The notes beneath the pieces are model-generated. The model worked only from the letters and a program-made list of their open reading frames with translations. It searched no databases and was not told the origin of the DNA. From NCBI RefSeq assembly GCF_042648445.1, contig NZ_JBHRYB010000001.1, positions 620,001 to 684,000 on the forward strand: a stretch of 64,000 bases of DNA, read 5' to 3'. A program made the translations under genes and the position numbers. Shown one piece after another: positions 35,580 through 45,820 of the stretch (position 1 is the first letter of the stretch; each line of letters starts with the position of its first letter). The stretch comes from Bacterioplanoides pacificum. GTDB taxonomy: Bacteria > Pseudomonadota > Gammaproteobacteria > Pseudomonadales > Oceanobacteraceae.

Positions 35580-36206
35580 ATGAAAGCAAAATCGTCAGCC
35601 CATTATCAACGAGAATACCGCCGCCGTTTGCGAGAGCAGGGGCTGGTCAAGAAGGAAGTATGGATTCTGCCGGAGCATGCCAAGCAGTTGTCGGAGTTTG
35701 AAAAACAGCTGCGTAAGCCCGGCGAAGTAAGCGAAACAACAGGAGTTGTGACTATGACTGAAAACATCAAACGCTGGACGACTGCCAGCTTGTATGACGC
35801 GCTGCGACAGGCGGAGTTGTTTGCTGAGCAGCGGGCAACCATTGAGCTGATCGATGGTGTTGATCCGGCTTTGCATATTGTAATGAATGAATATGGCGAT
35901 CTGCCGCTGTTCTTAACGGTGGTCGGTGATCAGATTATTGTTGAAGCGGTGTTGTGGTCCGCGTCTGATGTCAGTGACCTGGTGCAGTTTAATGATGCCG
36001 TCCTGCGTACCCATAAATATCTGCCGCTATCGACCATCAGTCTTGATCAGGTTGACGGTGAGGACTACTACCACATGTTTGGTGCGCTCAGTGCCACGTC
36101 TTTACTGGCCAATGTTATTTTTGAAATTGAAGTCCTGGCCAGTAACGTCATTCAGGCTACTGAAGCCTATGGCGAGTTTTTAACCCTTCCTCTGGCTGCC
36201 AATTAA
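35580..36206 (+). CDS. yjfI: DUF2170 protein (YjfI-like)
   Basis: 208 residues. Residues 1-45 are basic (HYQREYRRRLREQGLVKKEVW), shaped like a small DNA-binding ribbon-helix-helix, then the DUF2170 domain (~58-205, ending EAYGEFLTLPL). In E. coli yjfI precedes yjfJ (a PspA homologue), the same order as here. The basic head and the palindromes just upstream suggest autoregulation (inference). AGGAGG lies 13 bases before ATG 35580. Confidence 0.8.
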   Translation: MKAKSSAHYQREYRRRLREQGLVKKEVWILPEHAKQLSEFEKQLRKPGEVSETTGVVTMTENIKRWTTASLYDALRQAELFAEQRATIELIDGVDPALHIVMNEYGDLPLFLTVVGDQIIVEAVLWSASDVSDLVQFNDAVLRTHKYLPLSTISLDQVDGEDYYHMFGALSATSLLANVIFEIEVLASNVIQATEAYGEFLTLPLAAN

Positions 36207-36221
36207 GGCAAGGAGCACGAT

Positions 36222-36911
36222 ATGAATATCTGGGTAAAAATGATGTCCGCTTTGCGCGGTGGTGTAACGGAAGCCGGTGAAGCCATTGTTGATAGCCAGG
36301 CGTTGCGTATTCTGGATCAGGAAGTACGCGATGCCGCCACTGAACTGACTCAGTCGAAAAACAGTCTGGCTGAAATTATGGCGCGTCAGAAGGTGGCAGA
36401 AAATAAATGCCAGGCGCTGCAGCAGCAGATTGAAGAACATGAAGGTTATGCGCTGAAGGCGCTGGAGAAAGGTGATGAAGGCCTGGCGCATGATGTGGCC
36501 GGTAAAATTGCTGAACTTGAGTCGCAGCTCGCTGTTGAGCAGGAAGCTGGTAATGGCTATGCCGCCAGTGCTGCCAGATTAAAAACGGCCATTGCGCAAA
36601 CAGAGCGTAATATTAAGCGTTTAAAACAGCAGGTTGACACGGTGAAGGCCACTGAAAATGTACAGCGCGCACAGGCTGCGGTGGCTGAACGTCATAGTGG
36701 TTCACACTCGCGACTGCATACTGCCATGGAATCGCTGGAACGTATTAAAGAAAAGCAGGCGTTGCGTGATGCGCAAATGGAAGCTGCAACGGAAATGGCG
36801 GAACAGACAACCGATGCTTCGCTGCAGGAAAAACTGGAGCAGGCGGGTATTGCTGTCGGGGGGCACAGTGCCGATGATATTCTGGCCCGTATCAAAAGTA
36901 AGAAAAACTGA
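36222..36911 (+). CDS. PspA/IM30 family protein (YjfJ-like)
   Basis: 229 residues, almost wholly coiled coil (~20-205), starting MNIWVKMMSALRGGVTEAGEAIVDSQALRILDQEVRDA (in parts), the ESCRT-III-like PspA pattern. PspA proteins coat damaged inner membrane and keep the proton barrier. Only 15 bases separate it from the YjfI-like gene. The usual pspB/pspC sensors are absent. Confidence 0.9.
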   Translation: MNIWVKMMSALRGGVTEAGEAIVDSQALRILDQEVRDAATELTQSKNSLAEIMARQKVAENKCQALQQQIEEHEGYALKALEKGDEGLAHDVAGKIAELESQLAVEQEAGNGYAASAARLKTAIAQTERNIKRLKQQVDTVKATENVQRAQAAVAERHSGSHSRLHTAMESLERIKEKQALRDAQMEAATEMAEQTTDASLQEKLEQAGIAVGGHSADDILARIKSKKN

Positions 36912-36974
36912 TGTAAACTGCCGGCCAGCTGCCGCGGTGGCGGCTGGTTATTCAATGAGGCACAGGGAGTAGGG

Positions 36975-37658
36975 ATGTTTGCCATCTTTTTGACCGAAGG
37001 AATGAATCCTTTTTATCAGAATATCGCGTCGTTCCCGACGGCTGTTTTTACCTTTTTACTGGCGCTGGCTGTCTTATATTGGCTGGTGGCGGTATTAGGA
37101 TTGGTGGATATTGATATTCTCGATCTGGACTTGCCGGACGGTGATGCCGACCTGGATATTAACAGTAATCACAGCACGGCAGATGCGTTAGCCGGATTGT
37201 TATTGCGGTTCGGCCTGGTCGGGGTTCCGCTGACTGTCATCGTTTCTCTGATCGCCTTATTCGGCTGGCTGATCAGTTATTATTGTGTGCACTTCTTATT
37301 CGGCATGATTCCCGATGGGCTATTGCGCTGGCTGGCGGGTGTGCCGGTATTGCTGGTCTCTTTATACCTGGCGGTTTTAATTACAGCCCAGGTTATTAAA
37401 CCGTTACGTTCATTTTTTCAGGCAACCGAACAACATACCGAGAAGAAGGTATTGGGCCAGGTTGCCATTGTTCGCACTGCTCGTGTTGATGAACATTTTG
37501 GTGAGGCCATGCTGGCAGATGGTGGTGCCGGACTTATTCTTAAAGTCCGTTCCCTGCCGGATAGTCAGTTTGCCAGAGGAGACCGGGTGGTATTGCTGGA
37601 ATATCTGGCTGAACAAAATGCCTATCAGGTTATTTCTGAGCAGGAATTTAATCACTAA
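36975..37658 (+). CDS. YqiJ-like membrane protein with OB-fold (NfeD-like)
   Basis: 227 residues. Three membrane segments (~20-42, ~78-100, ~115-140), an acidic loop DLDLPDGDADLDIN (~52-65), and a C-terminal OB-fold domain (~150-222, LGQVAIVRTARVDEHFGEAML in parts). YqiJ-type proteins partner YqiK flotillins in membrane microdomains. GGGAG precedes ATG 36975. Its neighbour is the flotillin gene. Confidence 0.8.
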   Translation: MFAIFLTEGMNPFYQNIASFPTAVFTFLLALAVLYWLVAVLGLVDIDILDLDLPDGDADLDINSNHSTADALAGLLLRFGLVGVPLTVIVSLIALFGWLISYYCVHFLFGMIPDGLLRWLAGVPVLLVSLYLAVLITAQVIKPLRSFFQATEQHTEKKVLGQVAIVRTARVDEHFGEAMLADGGAGLILKVRSLPDSQFARGDRVVLLEYLAEQNAYQVISEQEFNH

Positions 37659-37660
37659 CA

Positions 37661-37701
37661 GGCTGTTAAACAGCCACCTTCACCGGTTGTCAAAAACCGG
37701 T
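37661..37701 (+). other. Two intercistronic hairpins between yqiJ-like and flotillin genes
   Basis: GGCTGT-TAA-ACAGCC (37661-37675) and ACCGGTT (37682-37688) with AACCGGT (37695-37701). They lack T-runs. Probably mRNA processing or partial attenuation signals within the operon. Confidence 0.45.
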
Positions 37702-37734
37702 ATTTAAAACAAACAGGAAATGGAGTACCAGGAC

Positions 37735-39687
37735 ATGGCAGACTTGTCTGTATTAATGCCCATTGTTTCAGGAATCGGCATTGTCTTTATTATCCTTATG
37801 GGGCTGGCGGCCCTGTTTAAGGCTTTCTATTTTAAAGTCGATCAGGGCACCGCGCTGATTGTCAACGATATGAGCTCGACCCCTAAGGTGCATTTTACCG
37901 GGGCGCTGGTTTACCCGATCATCTACAAAAAAGAGCTGATGAAAATCTCTCTGATCACCCTGGAAGTTGATCGCCGTGGCAAGGATGGTCTGATCTGTGC
38001 GGATAACATGCGTGCTGATATCACCGTAGCCTTTTACTTACGGGTGAATGAAACCGCGGAAGATGTGTTAAAAGTCGCCAAGTCGATTGGTGCCGGCCGG
38101 GCATCCGATAAAGCAGCCGTGAATGAGCTGTTTAATGCTAAGTTCTCAGAAGCGCTGAAAACCGTTGGTAAACAAATTGATTTTGTCGCTCTGTTTGAGA
38201 ATCGTCAGGATTTTCGTGACAAAATTATTGAAGTTATCGGTGATGACCTTAACGGCTATGTGCTGGAAGATGTTGCCATTGATTACCTGGAGCAGACGCC
38301 GAAGGTATCCCTTGATCCTCATAACATTCTTGATGCAGAAGGTATCAAGAAGATCACTCAGCTGACCGCTGCGCAAAATGTGATTACCAATAATCTTGAG
38401 CGTGACGAAGAGCTGGCAATCAAAAAGAAAAATGTAGAAACCGTAGAAGCGATGCTGGAGCTGGAGCGTCAGCAATCCGATGCTGAAGCCAAGCAAGAGC
38501 GTGAAATTGCAACCATTCGGGCGCGGGAAGAAGCTGAAACCAAAAAAGTTCAGGAAGAAGAGCGTCGTAAAGCAGAAGAAACCACCATTATGGTGGAAAA
38601 AGATCTGTCCGTGCAGCGTGAAAACCAGCAGCGTGAAATTGAGGTGGCGGAGCAGAATCGTCAGCGCGCGGTGGTGATAGAAATTGAAAAAGTAACCCGG
38701 GCAAAAGACCTGGAAGTGGTTGCTCGTGAACGTGAAGTGGAAATCCAGAAGATTGAGGCAGAAAAAGCCATCGAACTGGAGCGTAAAGAAATTGCCAATG
38801 TTGTACGTGAGCGGATTGCAGTCGACAAAACGGTAGCGATTGAAGAAGAACGTATTAAAGAAGTACGCGAAGTTTCCGAAGCCGATCGGGCTAAGCAAAC
38901 TCAGGTGCTGGCGGCTGAAGCGATTGCTGAAGAAGAAAAAGTGAAGCAGGTGAAAGAAGCGGAAGCGAAAGAGCTGGCTGCTAAACACAAAGCGATCGAA
39001 ATCACCACCATGGCTCAGGCAGAGCTGGAAGCATCGGCTAAAGAAGCCGACGCCAAGAAGAAACTGGCTGAAGGTGAACAGGCTGAGCTGGCGGCCCGCG
39101 GTCTGGCTGAAGCGAAAGTTCAGTCTGCTAAAGCTGACGCGTTTGAGAAAGAAGGGTTGGCTGAAGCGAGTGTTATCAAAGCCAAAGGTGATGCCGAAGC
39201 GGACGCACTGTTGGGCACTGGTAAAGCCGAAGCGGAAGTGGTGGCAGCTAAAGGTGATGCCGAAGCGAATGCTGCGCGTGAGATCGGTATGGCGAATGCT
39301 GCAGTTACCCGCGAGCAATACAAAGCCGAAGCGGATGGCCTGGTAGAGAAATTCGACGCGATGAACAATATGAGCGACGAAGCCCGTTCGCACGAAGAAT
39401 TCCGTATGGGTCTGGAAACCGCGCTGAAAGAAGCTCTGGCCTCTATTGACGCCGGTAAAGACATTGCCCGTGAAAATGCTGAAGTCCTGGCTGTCGCACT
39501 GCAGAAAGCCAAGATCGATATTGTTGGTGGTGAAGATCACTTCTTCGATAACTTTGCTAAATCGCTGTCGATTGGTAAAGCCATCGACGGTTTTGCCGGT
39601 AAGAGTAATACCATTCAGGCCTTGCTGGGCAAGGTAATGGCGGCGGCTCCGGCAGACGTAGCGACAGAAAAAGCAGAGCAGCATTAA
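37735..39687 (+). CDS. Flotillin-family protein (YqiK-like)
   Basis: 650 residues. N-terminal membrane segment (~5-28), SPFH/Band-7 domain (~30-200), then a long charged coiled coil (~215-520) rich in Glu/Lys/Ala with repeats such as AKGDAEADA and AKGDAEANA (~475-510), and a C-terminal flotillin domain. It scaffolds membrane microdomains. ATG 37735 has GGAG nine bases upstream; ATG 37720 has AGGA only two bases away and is unlikely. An open frame of 525 codons on the opposite strand is an artefact of codon bias. Confidence 0.92.
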   Translation: MADLSVLMPIVSGIGIVFIILMGLAALFKAFYFKVDQGTALIVNDMSSTPKVHFTGALVYPIIYKKELMKISLITLEVDRRGKDGLICADNMRADITVAFYLRVNETAEDVLKVAKSIGAGRASDKAAVNELFNAKFSEALKTVGKQIDFVALFENRQDFRDKIIEVIGDDLNGYVLEDVAIDYLEQTPKVSLDPHNILDAEGIKKITQLTAAQNVITNNLERDEELAIKKKNVETVEAMLELERQQSDAEAKQEREIATIRAREEAETKKVQEEERRKAEETTIMVEKDLSVQRENQQREIEVAEQNRQRAVVIEIEKVTRAKDLEVVAREREVEIQKIEAEKAIELERKEIANVVRERIAVDKTVAIEEERIKEVREVSEADRAKQTQVLAAEAIAEEEKVKQVKEAEAKELAAKHKAIEITTMAQAELEASAKEADAKKKLAEGEQAELAARGLAEAKVQSAKADAFEKEGLAEASVIKAKGDAEADALLGTGKAEAEVVAAKGDAEANAAREIGMANAAVTREQYKAEADGLVEKFDAMNNMSDEARSHEEFRMGLETALKEALASIDAGKDIARENAEVLAVALQKAKIDIVGGEDHFFDNFAKSLSIGKAIDGFAGKSNTIQALLGKVMAAAPADVATEKAEQH

Positions 39688-39694
39688 TACGCTG

Positions 39695-39723
39695 GTGCCT
39701 GTAACCATAGCGGTTGCAGGCAC
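39695..39723 (+). other. Strong hairpin between flotillin and giant ATPase genes
   Basis: GTGCCTGTAACC (39695-39706) pairs with GGTTGCAGGCAC (39712-39723) over 12 bp with one G-U pair. There is no T-run after it, so it more likely stabilises or sets relative mRNA levels than ends transcription. Confidence 0.5.
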
Positions 39724-39770
39724 ACCTGATTAACGGATCAATGCCCGGCTGATGGGATAAGGAAAAGTAC

Positions 39771-42700
39771 ATGGCAGAGCAACAACAGGCTGCGGATATT
39801 GTCGATTCAGCAGTTGCCGAAGGTGGTGCCTACGACATTATTAAGAAACGCCTGCAGGAACAGGGCGGTCAGCTGGAACAGGCTATTGATACGCTGAATC
39901 AGGCGCGTACTGACGAATTTGGCCAATCAGATATGAAAGTGGTTGGCCGCACCCGGATCCGCACCGAAAATAACTGCATTGCCCGTGATATGGTGCAGGT
40001 TGGCGGACATTTATTGTTTGGCTACAACGTGTTTATCGGGTTAAAAAAAGAAACCCGGGTTGACGATGTATTTGCCCTGTTCGATGTGCAGCAGCGTGAT
40101 GGCCAATATGAAGCGGTTGCGGTTGATCCGGCCGGAACTTTTCTCGCCGATCCGTCGTTTGTCAGTGATTTTGATGAGTTGTATCGCTATTACAAACATA
40201 CGCGGCTGGTCGAGCTAACGGTTAAAAAAGGAAAATTACTGGCAGGCTTCCAGATTGGCGAGCGGCTGGAAGATGTGCGGGTATTCCGCTGGTCGGTATC
40301 GGCAGATGGGCAGACGGTCAGTTATATCGATAACCGTGGCGAACGTGATATTCAGTTGCCACCGGCCTACGATTTTGAATGGACTGAAACCAGTCGCGAT
40401 GACAGTGTCAATGGTCGCCATCCGCATATCAATATTCTCGACACCGTGTTTGTTGAAACGGTGGGCGGCAGTCTGACGATTAAGATTGAGAATAATACCG
40501 AGGATGGCCTGGGTATTTATCAGGAAGATGTCGAAGACCGGACTCAGTCACTGGATGATGCCGATATCTTTTATGCTGCGGTTGGTGGGCTGATTCTGCT
40601 GCGTATAAAACCCTACCGTGAGCAGCAATGGCGCCATTTTATTTATAACACTCTGACCGAAACCGTGGTGCGTGTGGATGCCATTGGGGAGTCTTGTGTG
40701 CAGCTGCCGGAAGATCACGGCATTATTTTCCCCGGTGGGTTTTACCTCAGCAACGGCGACTACAAACAGTTTGATGAAAGTACTGCCGGGTTGCGTTTTA
40801 AGCGTAAATTCCGTTCGCCCAACGGCGAAGATATGTTGTATATCTTTTACCAGCCGGTCAGCGGTGAAGTCGGATTGCTGTCTTATAATCTGATCGATAA
40901 AAACCTGCAGAACCCGGTATATGGCCACGGTTATGCACTGGCGGATAATGGTCAGCTGGTGATTTTTTCAGCAGAAAGTGAAGCTACCCGGGTGCACCCG
41001 ATGCAGATCTGGGAAACACCGTATCAATCCGCAGAATTTGCCAGCCGGGCACCGGCCAGTCAGACATTTTATGGTCGCATTGGTAATGCCGAGCTGGTGC
41101 GTGGGGTGTCTGATTTATACAGTGTGGTACGCATGGTTAACAACCAGAGCGTATCGGCACGACTCTATGAAGAATTGACGAAAGCGGCGTTAAAAACCTT
41201 CGATGATCATTATTGGTTAGCTGAAAGTGAAACCAGCCAGATTGCCGGTTTGCTGAAAGATATTGCCGCGACTTCGGAACTGGTGATTGACGAGTTTGAA
41301 AAGGTTCAGAGTATCCGTAAGCAGTCCGCCAAGGCGATGACGGAAGCGGAAGGCGAACAAAAGTCATTGTTGCAGGCGGTACAGACAGAAAGTTGGGATA
41401 GTGCGGAGGAGTATGTCAGCGCGCTGGCACGTATCCGCCGTCAGCGTGGTCACCTGATGACATTGCGTGACTTGCGCTATATCGATGTCAGCCGGCTTGA
41501 ACAGCTGGATGCTGAACTGCAGCAGGTTGAGGAAAACCTCAGTGAACGCACGGTTGGCTTCCTGGCTGATGAGCAGGCACTGCAGCCTTACCAGGAAAAA
41601 GTTGCGGACATTAATCAGCAAATTGACAGTGCGACCTCGGTGGCCATGCTTGACCCTGTTATTGAACAGATTGACGAAAGCGCCAGTCAGCTGGATTTAT
41701 TGTCTGAATTAATGGGGACGCTGAAGGTTGATGATGCGACATTACGTACCCGTATTATCGACGCGATTTCGCAGGTCTACTCTCAGCTGAATCAGAGTAA
41801 AGCGCGTGCTCGTCATAAACATAAATCGCTTGGATCTGACGAAGCAATTGCTCAGTTTGGTGCACAGTTCAAACTGTTCTCACAAAGTATTGCTAATGCA
41901 CTGGGCATGGCCAGTACGCCGGAGAAATGTGATGAGCAGCTGTCGCGTTTGCTGGTGCAGCTGGAAGAACTGGAAAGTCAGTTCAGCGAGTTTGATGAGT
42001 TCCTTGCCGATATTATGGAAAAGCGCGAGGAGCTGTACGAATCGTTTGAAAGTCATAAACAGCAGCTGCAAGACGAAATTCAGCGCAAGGCGCAGTCGGT
42101 AACGGATGCTGCCTCGCGTATTTTAACCAGCATCGAAAAGCGGTCACTGAAGTTTACTCAGCAGGATGAACTCAATACCTATTTTGCCTCTGATGCACTG
42201 GTTATCAAAATCCGTGAACAGGTTGAGCAGTTGCGTCAGCTGGACGCTTCGGTTAAAGCGGATGATGTAGAAGCACGGTTAAAAGCCATTAAAGAGCAGG
42301 CATTACGCTCGCTGCGCGATAAAACCGATATTTATGAAGACGGTGGCAATGTTATTAAGCTTGGACCGCGGCATAAGTTTTCGGTCAATACCCAGGAACT
42401 GGATCTGACGATTATTCCGCGCGAAGGGCTGCTGAATATTCATTTATCCGGTACCGATTTTTATCAGCCTATCGACGACCCTGAATTACTGGCGTTGCGT
42501 CCGTTCTGGGATATGAACCTGGAATCGGAGACGCCACAGGTCTATCGCGCTGAATATTTAGCCAGCCTGATACTGGAAGCTGCCCGTCAGCATAACGATG
42601 GTCTGAGTATGGAGCAGCTGCGCCATGCGCTGTTGAGTGACGAGCTGGATGAGCTGGTACAGCGTTTTGCTGCACCACGCTATAAAGAGGGGTATCAGAA

Positions 42701-45218
42701 GGGTATCCATGATCACGATGCCACGCTGTTATTACGCGCTCTGATACCGGCGCTTGATGGCGCCGATCTGCTGCGCTACGACCCGCTGAGCCGTGCGCTG
42801 GCGCAGGTATTCTGGTCGAATATTAAGGAGCTGGCACGTTCTGACGAAAAACCAGCGCTGATCAGGGACGAGCCGGATGACAATCCGCAGCAGAAAAAAC
42901 AGGCGGCATTGTGTGTCAGCACCTGGCCATCCCGGGCCCAGTCAGCCGCGCAAATGGCGTCGGTCTTTCAGAGTAATGAAGCGGTGGCCTTATTGGCTGC
43001 CGAAGTCCGTACGTTATTGCAGCAATTTATTGCACAACATCCGATTGCTGTCAGTCAGCTGGATATTCGCCGGGCGGCGGATTATTTAGTTGCTGAGCTG
43101 GGACGTGAGGACAGCGCTTTTATTGGCAGTAAATACGCCCGCCAGCTGGTGGATGAGCTGAAGCGTTCGCTGGATGACGAAACCTGGCGCCGTTATCAGA
43201 TGGCACTGGATAACATGCTGGGCTGGCCTGCGGAACGCTGGAATCTGACCTCTGCCTGGTTGCAGGCACTGGTCGATGACAAAGGCTTGCCGAAGCTGGC
43301 GCGTTATATTCCGGAGGCGGTGGCGCTGATCAACGCCAATGAGCGTATTGAGCGACGTTTTACTGAAACTGATCTGGAGCTCAGTGTCGGCGGCCTGATG
43401 GGGGACCACCCGTTATTACAGCAACAGACACTGGCGTTTGCTGTGGATGCTTTTTTATTAAAAATGGAGCATCACCTGCATGAAGTGGTGCCAGCTTACC
43501 AGCGTTATCTGTCATTACGTCAGCAAACCATCAGTGAACAGAGAGAGGCGCTGCGGCTTGAAGAGTTTAAGCCAAGACCACTCAGTTCATTTGTCCGTAA
43601 CCGCCTGATTAATGAGTCCTATCTGCCGATTATTGGTGATAACCTGGCAAAACAAATGGGCACCATCGGTGAAAATAAACGGGCCGATTTAATGGGCCTG
43701 CTGATGATGATATCACCACCGGGCTACGGTAAAACCACCCTGATGGAGTACGTCGCCAGCCGTCTGGGGTTAATTTTTATGAAAATTAACTGTCCGTCTC
43801 TGGGTCACGAAGTGACATCACTGGATCCGGCTCAGGCGCCGGATGCCACCTCCCGCAAGGAGCTGGAAAAACTGAATCTGGGTCTGGAAATGGGCAATAA
43901 CGTGATGCTGTATCTGGATGATATTCAGCACACCGACCCAGAGTTTTTGCAGAAGTTTATTTCACTGTGTGACGGCACCCGGCGTATTGATGGTGTCTGG
44001 CAGGGTAAAACCAAAACCTATGATATGCGCGGACGCAAATTCTGCGTGGTTATGGCGGGTAACCCGTACACCGAATCCGGCGATGTTTTCAAAATTCCGG
44101 ACATGCTCGCTAACCGTGCGGACATCTATAACCTGGGTGATATTCTCGGTGGTATGGAAGAGCAGTTTGCCCTCAGTTACATTGAAAATGCGCTGACCTC
44201 CAACCCGGTGCTGGCACCGCTGGCGGTACGTGATCTGGCGGATGTTTATAAACTGGTGGATCTGGCCAAAGGACGTGACGTGGCAACCACGGATTTGTCT
44301 CACCAGTACAGTGGTGCGGAAATTTCTGAGATCACCAGCGTGTTGCAGAAAATGATGGTCGTGCAGGATGTGGTGCTGAAAATTAATCAGCAATACATTG
44401 CCTCTGCTGCCCAGGATGATAAATATCGCACCGAACCTTCGTTCAAGTTGCAGGGCAGTTACCGCAACATGAATAAAATGACAGAAAAAATTTCTGCCGT
44501 GATGAATAACGAAGAGCTGATGCAGATGATCGCTGACCATTACCTTGGTGAGTCACAATTGCTGACCTCCGGTGCCGAAGGCAACCTGCTGAAACTGGCA
44601 GAGCTGCGCGGCAATATGACGCCGCAACAACAACAACGCTGGCAACAAATTAAAGACGATTTTATACGTAATAAAGCCATGGGCGGTGATGATGCGGATA
44701 CCGGTGCCCGGGTTGTGGCTCAGCTGGTGGATCTGGTGGCCGGCGTTGAAGCCGGTGTGCAGACCTTGTCGGCCAATGCTCAGCAGCAGCAACGTCATCT
44801 GCATGAGCAGAGTCAGCAAGTACGGCAACAACATTTACAGCAGCATGAACAGCAGCAACAAAGTCAGCAGGCGTTATTAGCAGCCAGTAATAAAGCCTTT
44901 CAGCAGAGTAATCAGCAACTGGCTGGCAGTGTGTTAACCGGACTGAAACAATTTGCTGAAGCGCTGCAGCAGATTAAACCTCAGGTGAGTGTGGTGAATC
45001 AGCCGGTCCCGGGGATGGACAAAATTCTGCGCGTGTTGGCTGAAACCATCGAGCACAGTATTTTCCCGCTGGTGCGCAGCATGGATAAAAAAATTGATAT
45101 CGACTTACGCACCCACGACAAAATGCGTGATATCTCCGATCAGTTGCGTCAGCTGGAGCAGCAGGTAACGACCAGCGGTGATTCTCAGAGTGCCAATAGT
45201 GGGCATGAGCACAATTAA
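39771..45218 (+). CDS. Giant AAA-type ATPase ('DNA repair ATPase' family)
   Basis: 1815 residues, no signal peptide or obvious membrane helix. Residues ~1-420 are beta-rich and hold TRIRTENNCIARDMVQVGG. Residues ~470-870 are coiled coil. The AAA module is at ~1290-1560: Walker A SPPGYGKTTL (~1317), Walker B VMLYLDDIQHTDPEF (~1377-1391), then VVMAGNPYTESGD resembling sensor 1. A Gln/His-rich coiled segment (~1660-1710) precedes the end. Proteins of this type are annotated as DNA repair ATPases by similarity, but the operon (PspA, flotillin, YqiJ) points to a membrane task. The true function is not established. ATG 39771 follows AAGGAAAAG. Confidence 0.8.
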   Translation: MAEQQQAADIVDSAVAEGGAYDIIKKRLQEQGGQLEQAIDTLNQARTDEFGQSDMKVVGRTRIRTENNCIARDMVQVGGHLLFGYNVFIGLKKETRVDDVFALFDVQQRDGQYEAVAVDPAGTFLADPSFVSDFDELYRYYKHTRLVELTVKKGKLLAGFQIGERLEDVRVFRWSVSADGQTVSYIDNRGERDIQLPPAYDFEWTETSRDDSVNGRHPHINILDTVFVETVGGSLTIKIENNTEDGLGIYQEDVEDRTQSLDDADIFYAAVGGLILLRIKPYREQQWRHFIYNTLTETVVRVDAIGESCVQLPEDHGIIFPGGFYLSNGDYKQFDESTAGLRFKRKFRSPNGEDMLYIFYQPVSGEVGLLSYNLIDKNLQNPVYGHGYALADNGQLVIFSAESEATRVHPMQIWETPYQSAEFASRAPASQTFYGRIGNAELVRGVSDLYSVVRMVNNQSVSARLYEELTKAALKTFDDHYWLAESETSQIAGLLKDIAATSELVIDEFEKVQSIRKQSAKAMTEAEGEQKSLLQAVQTESWDSAEEYVSALARIRRQRGHLMTLRDLRYIDVSRLEQLDAELQQVEENLSERTVGFLADEQALQPYQEKVADINQQIDSATSVAMLDPVIEQIDESASQLDLLSELMGTLKVDDATLRTRIIDAISQVYSQLNQSKARARHKHKSLGSDEAIAQFGAQFKLFSQSIANALGMASTPEKCDEQLSRLLVQLEELESQFSEFDEFLADIMEKREELYESFESHKQQLQDEIQRKAQSVTDAASRILTSIEKRSLKFTQQDELNTYFASDALVIKIREQVEQLRQLDASVKADDVEARLKAIKEQALRSLRDKTDIYEDGGNVIKLGPRHKFSVNTQELDLTIIPREGLLNIHLSGTDFYQPIDDPELLALRPFWDMNLESETPQVYRAEYLASLILEAARQHNDGLSMEQLRHALLSDELDELVQRFAAPRYKEGYQKGIHDHDATLLLRALIPALDGADLLRYDPLSRALAQVFWSNIKELARSDEKPALIRDEPDDNPQQKKQAALCVSTWPSRAQSAAQMASVFQSNEAVALLAAEVRTLLQQFIAQHPIAVSQLDIRRAADYLVAELGREDSAFIGSKYARQLVDELKRSLDDETWRRYQMALDNMLGWPAERWNLTSAWLQALVDDKGLPKLARYIPEAVALINANERIERRFTETDLELSVGGLMGDHPLLQQQTLAFAVDAFLLKMEHHLHEVVPAYQRYLSLRQQTISEQREALRLEEFKPRPLSSFVRNRLINESYLPIIGDNLAKQMGTIGENKRADLMGLLMMISPPGYGKTTLMEYVASRLGLIFMKINCPSLGHEVTSLDPAQAPDATSRKELEKLNLGLEMGNNVMLYLDDIQHTDPEFLQKFISLCDGTRRIDGVWQGKTKTYDMRGRKFCVVMAGNPYTESGDVFKIPDMLANRADIYNLGDILGGMEEQFALSYIENALTSNPVLAPLAVRDLADVYKLVDLAKGRDVATTDLSHQYSGAEISEITSVLQKMMVVQDVVLKINQQYIASAAQDDKYRTEPSFKLQGSYRNMNKMTEKISAVMNNEELMQMIADHYLGESQLLTSGAEGNLLKLAELRGNMTPQQQQRWQQIKDDFIRNKAMGGDDADTGARVVAQLVDLVAGVEAGVQTLSANAQQQQRHLHEQSQQVRQQHLQQHEQQQQSQQALLAASNKAFQQSNQQLAGSVLTGLKQFAEALQQIKPQVSVVNQPVPGMDKILRVLAETIEHSIFPLVRSMDKKIDIDLRTHDKMRDISDQLRQLEQQVTTSGDSQSANSGHEHN

Positions 45219-45768
45219 AGCTGCTCTGAGCGTTATTCTGCTGCAGTCGTTGGTGCTGGTGTTGGTGTTTATCGCCAACGCTATCAGCGGTGCGGCACTG
45301 AACGATTATGGCATTATTCCGCGTTATGTCGATGGCTGGTTTCATGTGCTGACAGCTCCTTTTATTCACAGCGACCTGAGTCACTTGCTGAATAATCTGC
45401 TGGGGCTGAGTTTACTCAGCCTGATCAGTATATGGCGTTCTGTCTCGCAGTATGTGTTGGCCAGTGTTTTTATTATCGTCATCACAGGCGGGCTGGTGTG
45501 GCTGTTTGGCCGCCCGGCATCTCATATTGGCGCCAGCGGCTGGATATTTGGTTTGTGGGCCTGGCAGATATCGCTGGCGTTGTTTGAGCGCAGTTTTGCC
45601 AGCCTGGCAATATGCCTGCTGGTGATTGTGTTACACGGCGGAATGGTGGCTGGTTTAATGCCTACTGATTCGTCAGTGTCCTGGGAAGCCCATGTCGGTG
45701 GTGCCATCTCGGGTTTGTTGTACGCTTATCTGGCCAGCCGCTGGCGATCGGAACAACAGAATAACTGA
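45205..45768 (+). CDS. Rhomboid-family intramembrane serine protease
   Basis: 187 residues with six membrane segments. Catalytic Ser in HIGASGWIFG (~113-122), catalytic His in WEAHVGGAISG (~161-171), and HSDLSHLLNN (~52-61) as the conserved His-Asn motif. It overlaps the ATPase by 14 bases, so it is translationally coupled to it. The ATG at 45205 is preferred; a longer frame from 45178 lies inside the ATPase end. The substrate may be an operon partner (inference). Confidence 0.85.
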   Translation: MSTIKAALSVILLQSLVLVLVFIANAISGAALNDYGIIPRYVDGWFHVLTAPFIHSDLSHLLNNLLGLSLLSLISIWRSVSQYVLASVFIIVITGGLVWLFGRPASHIGASGWIFGLWAWQISLALFERSFASLAICLLVIVLHGGMVAGLMPTDSSVSWEAHVGGAISGLLYAYLASRWRSEQQNN

Positions 45769-45820
45769 CATCACTGCGTGCAGTGATCCATTCACTCCGT
45801 AACGGAAACAGGAGTTTTAT

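Noticed and set aside
38146..39723. 525-codon open frame on the minus strand
   Set aside because: It lies exactly opposite the flotillin gene and is Phe-rich because of the Glu/Lys-rich coiled coil; no ribosome site or homology.
39771..45218. Reading the giant ATPase as an SMC/RecN protein
   Set aside because: The Walker A and B motifs are close together (about 60 residues apart) in one AAA module, not split between the two ends as in SMC proteins.
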